Below are positions 7,963-15,071 of a stretch of DNA of 64,000 nt, one piece after another (the stretch's first letter is position 1; every line of letters starts with the position of its first letter). A program made the translations under genes and the position numbers. The stretch is from Actinomadura hibisca NBRC 15177 (GTDB taxonomy: Bacteria; Actinomycetota; Actinomycetes; Streptosporangiales; Streptosporangiaceae), in NCBI RefSeq assembly GCF_001552635.1, contig NZ_BCRO01000025.1, forward strand, positions 1 through 64,000, written 5' to 3'. The notes beneath the pieces are model-generated. The model was not told the origin of the DNA, did not search any database, and saw nothing but the letters and a program-made list of their open reading frames with translations.

Positions 7963-8004
7963 ATGGCGTACTGGACCTCCAACTGCGGACCGCCCCGCTC
8001 CTGA
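7963..8004 (+). CDS. Candidate leader peptide MAYWTSNCGPPRS upstream of EamA transporter
   Basis: A 13-residue frame (ATG 7963, TGA 8002-8004) reads MAYWTSNCGPPRS. It includes Tyr-Trp, a Cys and a Gly-Pro-Pro stretch next to the stop. A hairpin (7991-7997 with 8006-8012, CGCCCCG arms) overlaps the last codons and the stop codon, so translation would affect its folding. It sits 127 nt before a drug/metabolite exporter. It may be an attenuator leader, reading Trp/Tyr/Cys supply or stalling through the GPP motif, but there is only one Trp codon and the function is inference. Confidence 0.45.
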   Translation: MAYWTSNCGPPRS

Positions 8005-8012
8005 CCGGGGCG
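7991..8012 (+). promoter_or_regulatory. Hairpin overlapping the leader-peptide stop
   Basis: CGCCCCG (7991-7997) pairs with CGGGGCG (8006-8012) around CTCCTGAC, which contains the peptide stop codon. A ribosome terminating or stalling here would open it. Downstream, 8040-8130 holds additional weak pairing and no clear T-run. Confidence 0.35.
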
Positions 8013-8131
8013 CGGCTCTCCTTCCCTGATCTTCCGACCCGGCCCGGCGCCGATCCCGCGCCCGGCCGCGTCCTCCTGCGCCCCGAATCCGGACCACCCC
8101 TTCCGATTCGAGTCCCAGGAGCCTTCCTCCC

Positions 8132-9115
8132 GTGTCCGTACGCACCTTCTCGGCGCGCCTGTCCGCGCGCCCCTCGTCCCCGCTCCCCCGGTCGCCGCGC
8201 CGCAGGACACCGCGCCTCGGCACGCCGCGTCCGGGCGGCGGCGCTGACATCCTGGCGGCGGCCTGCCTGTGGGGCACCACCGGCACCGTCCGCACCTTCG
8301 TGCCCGAGGCGTCCAACGTCGGGATCGCCGCGATCCGCATCGTCCTCGGCGGCCTGGTGCTGGTGGCCCTCGCCGCGTGCACCGCGCGCGGCGAGGGCCT
8401 GCGGCGGCTGGTGCGCCGCCGCGCCAACCTGCCGCTGCTGGCGCTCGGCGCGGTCGCGATCGTCGTCTACCAGACCGCCTTCTTCAGCGCCGCCGCCCGC
8501 ACCGGCGTGGCGGTCGGCACCGTCGTCACCATCGGCAGCGCCCCGGCGTTCACCGGCCTGCTGGGGCTGGTGACGCGGCAGGCCGCGCCGGCGGCCCGGT
8601 GGCTCGCGGCCACCGCCGGCGCGGTCACCGGCTGCGCGCTGCTGATCGGCGGCGGCCAGGACGCGGGCACCGACCCGCTCGGCGTCGCCCTGGCGCTGCT
8701 GTCGGGCTTCGCCTACGCGGTCTACGCCTCCGTCGCCGCCTGGCTCATCGGGCGCGGCGAGCAGGACCGGGCGGTGGCCGCCGCGCTGTTCGGCCTGGGC
8801 GCGCTGCTGTTCGCGCCGGTGCTGGCGGCGCAGCCGCCGGTGTGGGCGCTCGCCGGGACCGGCGCGCTGGTCGCGCTGTACCTCGGCGTGATCACCACCG
8901 GGGGCGGCTACCTGCTGTTCGCGCGGGGGTTGCGCACCACCCCGGCGACCACGGCGACGACGCTGACGCTGGCCGAGCCCGCGGTGGCGGCGCTGCTGGG
9001 CGTCGCGGTGCTGGGCGAGCGGCTCGGCGGCGTCGCGCTGACCGGGCTGGGGCTGCTGGCGGCGAGCCTGCTGGTGCTGGTCCTGCCCGCGCGCCGGGCG
9101 GGCCGGGCCGGCTGA
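8132..9115 (+). CDS. EamA-family (DMT) exporter
   Basis: This 327-residue inner-membrane transporter of the drug/metabolite superfamily has ten predicted helices in two repeated EamA halves. The first half starts ILAAACLWGTTGTVRTF and the second starts DPLGVALALLSGFAYAVYASV. The loop before the last helix ends in the typical TLTLAEPAVAALLGVAVLGE signature. Homologues export amino acids, homoserine/threonine or other metabolites. The N-terminal ~35 residues are basic and Pro/Arg-rich. The start is GTG 8132, with AGGAG about 10 nt before it. The gene follows aroF and a possible leader peptide, which hints at export of an aromatic- or sulfur-related metabolite; this is inference. Confidence 0.8.
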   Translation: MSVRTFSARLSARPSSPLPRSPRRRTPRLGTPRPGGGADILAAACLWGTTGTVRTFVPEASNVGIAAIRIVLGGLVLVALAACTARGEGLRRLVRRRANLPLLALGAVAIVVYQTAFFSAAARTGVAVGTVVTIGSAPAFTGLLGLVTRQAAPAARWLAATAGAVTGCALLIGGGQDAGTDPLGVALALLSGFAYAVYASVAAWLIGRGEQDRAVAAALFGLGALLFAPVLAAQPPVWALAGTGALVALYLGVITTGGGYLLFARGLRTTPATTATTLTLAEPAVAALLGVAVLGERLGGVALTGLGLLAASLLVLVLPARRAGRAG

Positions 9116-9120
9116 TCGGC

Positions 9121-9160
9121 GCGGGGTTCCGGCGGCCTCACCGGACCGCCGGAACCCCGC
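9121..9160 (+). terminator. 15-bp hairpin terminator after EamA gene
   Basis: GCGGGGTTCCGGCGG (9121-9135) pairs perfectly with 9146-9160 around a 10-nt loop, starting 5 bp after the stop codon. Confidence 0.75.
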
Positions 9161-9228
9161 CCACATCGGGGTAACAAATTGGTCTGAACCACTCGCCAGC
9201 GGGGGCGGCGGCGAGGATGATGCTCGGC

Positions 9229-10137
9229 ATGACTACGGGCGATGGGGACGCCGGCGGGCGTCTGTTCCCCGAAGACCTGGACGGCGTCGATCCGGTGGCC
9301 GCGGTGATGCTGGCCGACGCCTGCCGCGCCGTCGCCGCCTATCCCGAGCTGGTCGTGGTGGGCGCCCTGTTCACCGCAGCCGAGCGCGTCCCCGACGGCT
9401 GGCAGGTGGTGTGCCCCGGCGACCCGCTCCCCCAGGGCGCGCGGGAGCTGCTGGCCGACCATCTCAGCGACCGCGCCGCGCTCGCCGAGGGCGCGGCGGC
9501 GCGCGAGCTGCGTTCGGCCGCGCGGACGTTGCAGGCCGGGCCGTGCGAGGAGGTGCGGGCGGCCGGGAGCCGGTTCCGCGTCGTGCGCGTCGAGCAGCTG
9601 GTGCGCACCGGGCCGGACGGCCCCGAGCCGCCCCGCCCCACCGACCTGGACCCGCATCCGGCCGACCGGCGGCCGCTGCCGTGCCGTCCCTACGACCTGC
9701 TGCACGACGGGCGCGCCGTGCCCGACGCCGCCACCACCGAGCTGTTGTGCCAGCTGCTGGACGCGGCGGCCAGAGCGGGGGCCGAGCCGTCGGATGCGTT
9801 CCTGACGCCGCTGGCGCTCGCGCCCGCGTTCACGGTGGCCGAGCGCACCGGCGGCCGGTGGCGGCCGATCGGGCGGCTGCACGACACCCCGCAGCAGGCC
9901 CGCGACGCGCTGGCCACCTACTTCCGGCACGTGGTGCCCGCCGTGGAGCACCCCGACACCGCCGACGTGGACGACTACGCGCGGGCGGCGACGCTGCTGC
10001 GCGACCGCACCCGGCGCAACGGCATCACGGTGGCGGGCCGCCGGTTCCGGATCGTGCGCATCGAGCGGATCACGCTGACCGGCCCGGAGGGGCCCGAGCC
10101 GCCGCGCCCCACCGACTTCGACGCCGACGCGCACTGA
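9229..10137 (+). CDS. DUF5954 family protein
   Basis: A soluble actinobacterial protein of unknown function, 302 residues from ATG 9229 (an in-frame ATG at 9217 is possible; neither has a well-spaced ribosome site). It contains a repeated block: FRVVRVEQLVRTGPDGPEPP near residue 125 and FRIVRIERITLTGPEGPEPP near residue 272. Each is followed by RPTD and acidic residues, so the protein is an internal duplication. The block is the hallmark I associate with DUF5954. No catalytic motif, signal peptide or membrane segment is seen. It stands alone between two terminators, and nothing around it indicates its role. Confidence 0.75.
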   Translation: MTTGDGDAGGRLFPEDLDGVDPVAAVMLADACRAVAAYPELVVVGALFTAAERVPDGWQVVCPGDPLPQGARELLADHLSDRAALAEGAAARELRSAARTLQAGPCEEVRAAGSRFRVVRVEQLVRTGPDGPEPPRPTDLDPHPADRRPLPCRPYDLLHDGRAVPDAATTELLCQLLDAAARAGAEPSDAFLTPLALAPAFTVAERTGGRWRPIGRLHDTPQQARDALATYFRHVVPAVEHPDTADVDDYARAATLLRDRTRRNGITVAGRRFRIVRIERITLTGPEGPEPPRPTDFDADAH

Positions 10138-10154
10138 AGCCGACGCGCACTGAA
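10123..10154 (+). repeat. 16-bp tandem duplication across the DUF5954 stop codon
   Basis: GCCGACGCGCACTGAA occurs twice head to tail (10123-10138 and 10139-10154). The first copy contains the functional TGA, the second an unused copy of it. It looks like a recent replication-slippage duplication, silent for the protein. Confidence 0.85.
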
Positions 10155-10180
10155 ACGGCCCCGGCCGGAGCCGGGGCCGT
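10155..10180. terminator. Hairpin terminator between convergent genes
   Basis: ACGGCCCCGGC (10155-10165) pairs with GCCGGGGCCGT (10170-10180) around CGGA. It lies between the DUF5954 gene and thiI, which converge, so it may serve both strands. Confidence 0.7.
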
Positions 10181-10192
10181 GCCGTGCGGACC

Positions 10193-11422
10193 TTACGAGT
10201 CGCCGTAGACCGGGCGGTGCTCCTGGACCGAGTCGGCCAGCTGCTCGGCCAGCTCGGCGACGTCGAGCCGCTTCTCGATCTGGCGCAGGTCGTCGATCTT
10301 GGCGCGGGTCTCGGCGCGGCGCGGGGCCAGCAGCGTGCAGCAGTCCTCGTCGGGCAGCTCGGAGATCGACAGGGTGCGCACCCGGCGCGCCTGGTCCATG
10401 ATCTCGACCTTGTCCATGCCGACCAGCGGCCGCAGGATCGGCAGCTCCACCGCGTCGTCCTGGGCGGTCATGTTGGCCAGCGTCTGGCTGGACACCTGGC
10501 CGAGCGCGTCGCCGGTGATCAGCGCGGCGCCGCGCAGCCGCCGGGCCAGCACCTCGCCGACGCGGAGCATCAGCCGGCGCTGGGCGATCACCGCGAGCTT
10601 GTCGGCGCCGGAGGACTTGATCTGCTGCTGGGCCTTGCCGAACGGCACCACGAACAGCCGCGAGCCGCCCTGGTACTTGTCCAGCTCGCGGACCAGCGCG
10701 TACGCCTTGTAGATCGACTCGGGGCCGGTGAACGGCATCCCGGAGAAGTGCAGGTAGTCGACGCGCAGGCCGCGCCGCATCATGCGGTAGGCGGCGACCG
10801 GGGAGTCGATGCCGCCCGACATCAGCACCAGCGCGCGGCCGCTCATGCCGACCGGCAGGCCGCCCGCGCCGGGGATGCCGCCGGAGAACACGAACACCTC
10901 GTCGCGGTCCACCTCGATGGACACGGTGTGGTCGGGGTTCTTGAGCTTCACCGGCTGCCCGTAGGCGTCGTGCAGCCGCCCGCCGACCAGGCGGTCCAGC
11001 TCGGTGGAGGTCAGCGGGAAACGCTTGTCGCGGCGCTTGGAGCGGACCGCGAAGCTGCCGGTGACGCCGTCCATCAGCTCCAGCGCGGCGCGCTCGACGC
11101 TGGCCACGTCCTTGCCGACCCGCCAGGCGCGGTGCGCCCAGACGATGCCCATGACGTCGGCGATGCGCGCGGCGAGCCGGTCCACCAGCTCGACGTCGGC
11201 GTCCTTGGTGCGCACGATGAACACGCCGTGGCGGCGGATGACGTCCACCTTCGCGATGGGCCGGACGGCCTGGCGCACGTTGTCGGCCAGGCGGCGCTCG
11301 AACTGCTCGCGGTTCTTGCCCTTGAGCACGAGCTCGCCCAGCTTGAGCAGCACGCACGGCTCGCCGTCGACGACCGGCGCCTGCTCCCGGACCTGCGCGG
11401 TCGCGGTGTCGAGCGTGGGCAT
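10193..11422 (-). CDS. thiI: tRNA uracil 4-sulfurtransferase ThiI
   Basis: ThiI adenylates and thiolates U8 of tRNA and can feed sulfur to thiazole synthesis (cytoplasm). The 409-residue protein has an N-terminal ferredoxin-like part, a THUMP domain (around residues 60-170) and an AANH/PP-loop ATPase with SGGIDSPVAAY. There is no C-terminal rhodanese domain, as in many non-enterobacterial ThiI proteins, so its tRNA-thiolation mechanism would use a different persulfide acceptor; the DEDCC pair near residue 360 is noteworthy. The ATG at 11422 has GGAGGATCACGC in front, an excellent ribosome site, and is preferred over upstream in-frame codons. It converges with the DUF5954 gene. Confidence 0.92.
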   Translation of the reverse strand: MPTLDTATAQVREQAPVVDGEPCVLLKLGELVLKGKNREQFERRLADNVRQAVRPIAKVDVIRRHGVFIVRTKDADVELVDRLAARIADVMGIVWAHRAWRVGKDVASVERAALELMDGVTGSFAVRSKRRDKRFPLTSTELDRLVGGRLHDAYGQPVKLKNPDHTVSIEVDRDEVFVFSGGIPGAGGLPVGMSGRALVLMSGGIDSPVAAYRMMRRGLRVDYLHFSGMPFTGPESIYKAYALVRELDKYQGGSRLFVVPFGKAQQQIKSSGADKLAVIAQRRLMLRVGEVLARRLRGAALITGDALGQVSSQTLANMTAQDDAVELPILRPLVGMDKVEIMDQARRVRTLSISELPDEDCCTLLAPRRAETRAKIDDLRQIEKRLDVAELAEQLADSVQEHRPVYGDS

Positions 11423-11591
11423 GCGTGATCCTCCTGGAGAAACGGGACGGGGGCCGCCTTCTAGTGTGGCCCACAGTCGGCAACACTTCGACCGGCGGCG
11501 CTGTTCCCGCCCCGGACGCGGCCGACCCCGGCGGCCTGGGGCCACCGGGGTCGCGCGCGGACGGGGATCGGCCATGATCGGCCGGGCCGGA

Positions 11592-12617
11592 TCAGCCGAA
11601 GAAGACCTCGGCCTCCTGGTAGCGCTCCAGCGGGACGGTCTTCAGCTCCTTGGTGGCCTCGTCCAGGCCCACGCGCACGATGTCGGTGCCCTGGAGCGCG
11701 ACCATCTTGCCGTAGTCGCCGTCCTTGACCGCGTCGATGGCCTGGAGGCCGAACCGGGTGGCCAGCACCCGGTCGAAGGCGCTGGGGGTGCCGCCGCGCT
11801 GGATGTGGCCGAGCACGGTGGCGCGGGCCTCCTTGCCGGTGCGCCTCTCGATCTCGTCGGCCAGGCGCTGCCCGATGCCGCCGAGCCGGACGTGCCCGAA
11901 GGCGTCGGTCTCGCCGGTCTGCAGCTCCATCTGGCCGTCGACCGGGTGCGCGCCCTCCGACACCACGATGATCGGGGCGTACCGGGTCTTGAACCGGCTC
12001 TCGACGTAGGCCACGACCTGCTCGATGTCGAACGGCCGCTCGGGGATGAGGATCACGTTGGCGCCGGCGGCCATGCCCGCGTGCAGCGCGATCCAGCCCG
12101 CGTGCCGGCCCATGACCTCGCAGATCAGCGCGCGGTGGTGGCTCTCGGCGGTGGTGTGCAGCCGGTCGATGGCCTCGGTCGCGATGTTGACCGCGGTGTC
12201 GAAGCCGAAGGTGTAGTCGGTGGCGTTGAGGTCGTTGTCGATGGTCTTGGGGACGCCGACCACGTTGACGCCGTCGCGGTGCAGCTCGGCGGCCACGCCG
12301 AGGGTGTCCTCGCCGCCGATCGCGATCAGCGCGTCCACGCCCAGCCCGGCGAGGTTGTCCTTGATCCGCTCGACGCCGCCCTCGACCTTGACCGGGTTGG
12401 TGCGGGAGGAGCCGAGGATGGTGCCGCCGCGCGGCAGGATGCCGCGCACCGCCTCCACGTCCAGGGCCATCGTGTCGCCCTCCAGCGGGCCGCGCCAGCC
12501 CGCCCGGAAGCCGACGAACTCGTAGCCGAAGACCTGCACGCCCTTGCGCACGACGGCGCGGATCACGGCGTTCAGTCCGGGACAGTCGCCTCCCCCGGTC
12601 AGCACTCCGACGCGCAT
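11592..12617 (-). CDS. 6-phosphofructokinase, probably pyrophosphate-dependent
   Basis: The enzyme phosphorylates fructose 6-phosphate at C1 in glycolysis. The 341-residue protein is of the PfkA fold with GGGDCPGLNAVIR, PKTIDNDL, MGRHAGW and GHIQRGGTP. Residue 104 is Asp (GGEDTLG) and residue 124 is Lys (VPKTIDND). These are the two positions that separate PPi-dependent enzymes (Asp/Lys) from ATP-dependent ones (Gly/Gly or Gly/Lys). The sequence around them resembles what I recall of the PPi-PFK of Amycolatopsis methanolica. If so, the reaction is reversible and uses PPi. The ATG at 12617 has GAGAGGGAGAGGGC before it. Orthologues sit near macRS in Streptomyces. Confidence 0.9.
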   Translation of the reverse strand: MRVGVLTGGGDCPGLNAVIRAVVRKGVQVFGYEFVGFRAGWRGPLEGDTMALDVEAVRGILPRGGTILGSSRTNPVKVEGGVERIKDNLAGLGVDALIAIGGEDTLGVAAELHRDGVNVVGVPKTIDNDLNATDYTFGFDTAVNIATEAIDRLHTTAESHHRALICEVMGRHAGWIALHAGMAAGANVILIPERPFDIEQVVAYVESRFKTRYAPIIVVSEGAHPVDGQMELQTGETDAFGHVRLGGIGQRLADEIERRTGKEARATVLGHIQRGGTPSAFDRVLATRFGLQAIDAVKDGDYGKMVALQGTDIVRVGLDEATKELKTVPLERYQEAEVFFG

Positions 12618-12723
12618 GCCCTCTCCCTCTCTGGACAACGGGGCCTCCCCCTCGACTCGCACCGCCAGCCTAGTCGCGCGGGCACGGCGGCACACGGCGT
12701 TCGCCGACCGACCCGGCGTGCCG

Positions 12724-13236
12724 CTATTGGTCTAGACCATAGTGGCTGGACGGGTTCCCGGGGCGGGTTTGCCGATCACCGGCGCGCGCTTTGCCGAACA
12801 CGCGCGTCCGGCCCCGGACCTGCACCGCGTACCCGCCGGGGACACGGCGCACGGCCACCGTGCGGCGGCGCGGCGGCGCGTCGCCGTCATAGGCCCAACG
12901 GGTCTCGGCGAGGGCCAGTTCCCAGGCGGCGGGCGGGGGCAGGGCGTCGCGGCGGGCGAGGGCGAAGTCCCAGGCGTCGTGCAACGAACCGCGCGTCGGG
13001 CGTTCGGCGGCCCAGGCGGTGAACGCCTCGGTCCAGCCGGGCCCGTAGGCGGTGGCGAGGCGGGGCCAGGCGCGGGCCGCCGCTCCGGCCCGTTTGCGCA
13101 GGATGGCGACGGCGGCGGCGTGCACGGCGTCCGCGTCGAAGCCCGGCGGCAGCGGCCCGCCCGCCGTCATGTGCCGGACCAGCGCCTCCTGGGCGGCGGC
13201 CAGCCCGGCGTCGATCGGCTCATGCGGCGTGGTCAC
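12724..13236 (-). CDS. Small partner protein of the DUF692 enzyme
   Basis: A 170-residue soluble protein starting with GTG 13236, whose start overlaps the DUF692 stop by 4 bp (GTGA), so the two are translationally coupled. It is Ala-rich and helical. A conserved core reads ILRKRAGAAARAWPRLATAYGPGW and FTAWAAERPTRGSLHDAWDFA, and a short basic beta-rich end (RRTVAVRRVPGGYAVQVRGR) follows. Known DUF692 enzymes (MbnB, TglH) need a partner protein (MbnC, TglI) that binds the substrate peptide; position and size suggest this gene fills that role, although I cannot show homology. The C-terminal ~30 residues are polar and probably disordered. Confidence 0.7.
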   Translation of the reverse strand: MTTPHEPIDAGLAAAQEALVRHMTAGGPLPPGFDADAVHAAAVAILRKRAGAAARAWPRLATAYGPGWTEAFTAWAAERPTRGSLHDAWDFALARRDALPPPAAWELALAETRWAYDGDAPPRRRTVAVRRVPGGYAVQVRGRTRVFGKARAGDRQTRPGNPSSHYGLDQ

Positions 13237-14057
13237 GTCACGGCCGCCAGTCCGGCCGCGGCGGCGATGGCGTCCAGCTCGGCGCGCAGCTCGGCGGCGG
13301 GCGGGTAGTGGCCGTCGCGCTCCAGCAGGAGCCCCGGCGGGCCGCGGCGCGCGCACAGCTCCTTGATCAGGTCGAGGACCTCGGCGGGCACGGGCGCGGT
13401 GTGGGTGTCGTGGTAGCGGCCGCCCGACTCCGCGCCGCCCGCCACGTGGCAGTACGCCACCCGCTCCAGCGGTACGCGGTCCAGCAGCGCGGCCGGGTCC
13501 GCGCCCCGGTTGCGGGCGTTGGCGTAGACGTTGGCGACGTCCAGCAGGAGCAGCACGCCGGTGCGCTCGACCAGCTCGGTGAGGAAGTCGCCCTCCTCGT
13601 ACTCGGCGTCCGGCCAGTCGAACAGCGCCGCGATGGGCTCGACCGCCAGCGGGACCGGCAGACCGTCCTGGGTGCGGCGGATGTTGGCGGCCAGCACCTT
13701 CAGGGCGGCGCGGGTGCGCGGCACCGGCAGCAGGTGCCCGGCCTCGATCCCGCCCGCCCGCACGAACGCGATGTGCTCGCTGACCAGCGGCGCTCCCAGC
13801 GCGGCGGCGCAGGCGGCCAGATGCGCGACGCGCTCGTCGGCGACCGGCTCGGCCCCGCCCAGCGACAGCCGCACCCCGTGCGGGACGACGGGGACGCCCC
13901 GGTCGCGCAGTTCGAGCAGGTGCCGGGAGGGGTGGTCCAGGTGCACGGACTCGGCGATCACCTCGGTGAAGCCCAGGCCCGGCAGCTCGGCGACGAAACC
14001 GGCGATGTCGGGCCGCCAGCCGAGGCCGACCCCGGACGGGAGGGCCGGGCCGGTCAT
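13233..14057 (-). CDS. DUF692-family multinuclear iron oxygenase (MbnB/TglH-like)
   Basis: A TIM-barrel metalloenzyme of 274 residues. The DUF692 pattern is complete: GLGWRPD at the start, then PHGVRLSLGG, SEHIAF, LAVEPIAALFDWP, GDFLTELVERTG, LLLLDVANVYANARNRG, YCHVAGGAE, YHDTHTAPVPAEVLDL and LLERDGHYPP. These supply the His, Asp and Glu ligands of the 2-3 iron centre. Characterised members oxidise peptidyl cysteines in RiPP precursors, giving oxazolone/thioamide or other modified Cys. Its ATG at 14057 overlaps by 4 bp the stop of a membrane protein ending in a Gly/Cys repeat, which is the obvious candidate substrate. The usual DVNN motif reads DVAN here. Confidence 0.85.
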   Translation of the reverse strand: MTGPALPSGVGLGWRPDIAGFVAELPGLGFTEVIAESVHLDHPSRHLLELRDRGVPVVPHGVRLSLGGAEPVADERVAHLAACAAALGAPLVSEHIAFVRAGGIEAGHLLPVPRTRAALKVLAANIRRTQDGLPVPLAVEPIAALFDWPDAEYEEGDFLTELVERTGVLLLLDVANVYANARNRGADPAALLDRVPLERVAYCHVAGGAESGGRYHDTHTAPVPAEVLDLIKELCARRGPPGLLLERDGHYPPAAELRAELDAIAAAAGLAAVT

Positions 14058-14989
14058 CCGCCGCACCCTCCGCAACCGCCGCAACCTCCGCCGCAACCCC
14101 CGCCGTCACCGCCACCGTCGCCGCCTCCGCAACCGCCACCGCCGCCAGCGGCGGCGGCACCGGCGTCGGAGACCGGCGCGGGAGGCAGCGGACGCGTCAG
14201 CGCGTCGTGGGCGAAGGCGGGGTCGAGGCTGGTCAGCGCCGTCATGCCGAACAGCGCGACGCCGAGTCCCGCCCCGGCGGCGCCGTAGGTGGCCCAGGCC
14301 GGGGTGTGGTCGGGGCGCAGGTGCCGGTGCCGGTCCTTGGCGTCGGCCAGCGCCCGCCGCCCCTCCTCGGTCGGCCGCCCCTCCTGGGCCACCGGGTCGG
14401 CCGCCAGCACGCCGAGCACGACCAGCAGCACGAGCACGGCCGCGACCAGGAACAGCACCGGGTGGCCGTCGCGCACCCCGAAGAAGATCCGCACCGCGCC
14501 GAGCAGCGCCAGCGCCGCCAGCGGCAGCAGCGCGATCCGGCGGCGCCGCCGGGCGTCCTCGCCGATCAGCAGGCCGTCGTGCTCCAGCCCCTTGCGCAGC
14601 TCCGCCAGCTCCTGCGCGACGTCCGCCCGGTGCTCCAGCAGCTGCGAGTCGATCATCGGCTCCCGCAGGAGGCGGGCGTGCACGACGCCGTCGAGGCCGT
14701 TCCCGGAGTCGCGGGGGGCGGAGGTGGCGCGGACGCTGCCCCGGCCCGCCGTCTCGACGGCCCCCTCGGCGCGCAGCCGGGCCAGCGCGGCCAGCACCGC
14801 CCGCTCGCCGCCGCCCTCCAGGTAGGCCAGCTCGTAGGGGCCGGGTTCGCGCTCCGGCGGCCGGCCCGCCACCATCGCGCGCCGGACGTGCAGTGCCAGG
14901 GCCGTCAGCACGACGGCCAGCGGAACGAAGATCCCGATGAACTGCGGACCCGGGATGCCCCAGGTCTCCCCTGCCGCGGACAGCGCCAT
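14054..14989 (-). CDS. TIGR04222-type membrane protein with Gly/Cys-rich C-terminal tail
   Basis: The 311-residue protein has four hydrophobic segments (about 15-35, 152-170, 177-197 and 233-250) and a cytoplasmic-looking region between the first and second that resembles a winged-helix (YLEGGGERAVLAALARLRAEGAVE). The last ~30 residues are almost only Gly with five Cys and two Asp, spaced like GGGC-GGGC-GGC-GGC. Even the number of helices puts both ends on one side of the membrane. TIGR04222 proteins of actinobacteria often have such tails. The tail resembles a RiPP core, and the overlapping DUF692 gene encodes a Cys-modifying enzyme, so I read this as a membrane-anchored substrate. AGGGAGG lies just before ATG 14989. 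Confidence 0.8.
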   Translation of the reverse strand: MALSAAGETWGIPGPQFIGIFVPLAVVLTALALHVRRAMVAGRPPEREPGPYELAYLEGGGERAVLAALARLRAEGAVETAGRGSVRATSAPRDSGNGLDGVVHARLLREPMIDSQLLEHRADVAQELAELRKGLEHDGLLIGEDARRRRRIALLPLAALALLGAVRIFFGVRDGHPVLFLVAAVLVLLVVLGVLAADPVAQEGRPTEEGRRALADAKDRHRHLRPDHTPAWATYGAAGAGLGVALFGMTALTSLDPAFAHDALTRPLPPAPVSDAGAAAAGGGGGCGGGDGGGDGGGCGGGCGGCGGCGG

Positions 14990-15071
14990 CGCGCCTCCCT
15001 CTGACCGCCGGACGCCCGGCCTTTCCTATGTAGATGTGCGGAGGGGCCGCCGCGTTCCCGGCGCCCGCCGA

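Noticed and set aside
8100-8131. tRNA T-loop-like sequence (TTCGAGTCCC)
   Set aside because: No acceptor or anticodon arms can be placed around it; it is the leader region of the EamA gene.
14054-14150. CRISPR-like or microsatellite array at the end of the membrane protein gene
   Set aside because: Repeats are 9-12 bp without spacers and keep the frame of a Gly/Cys-coding tail with translational overlap to the next gene.
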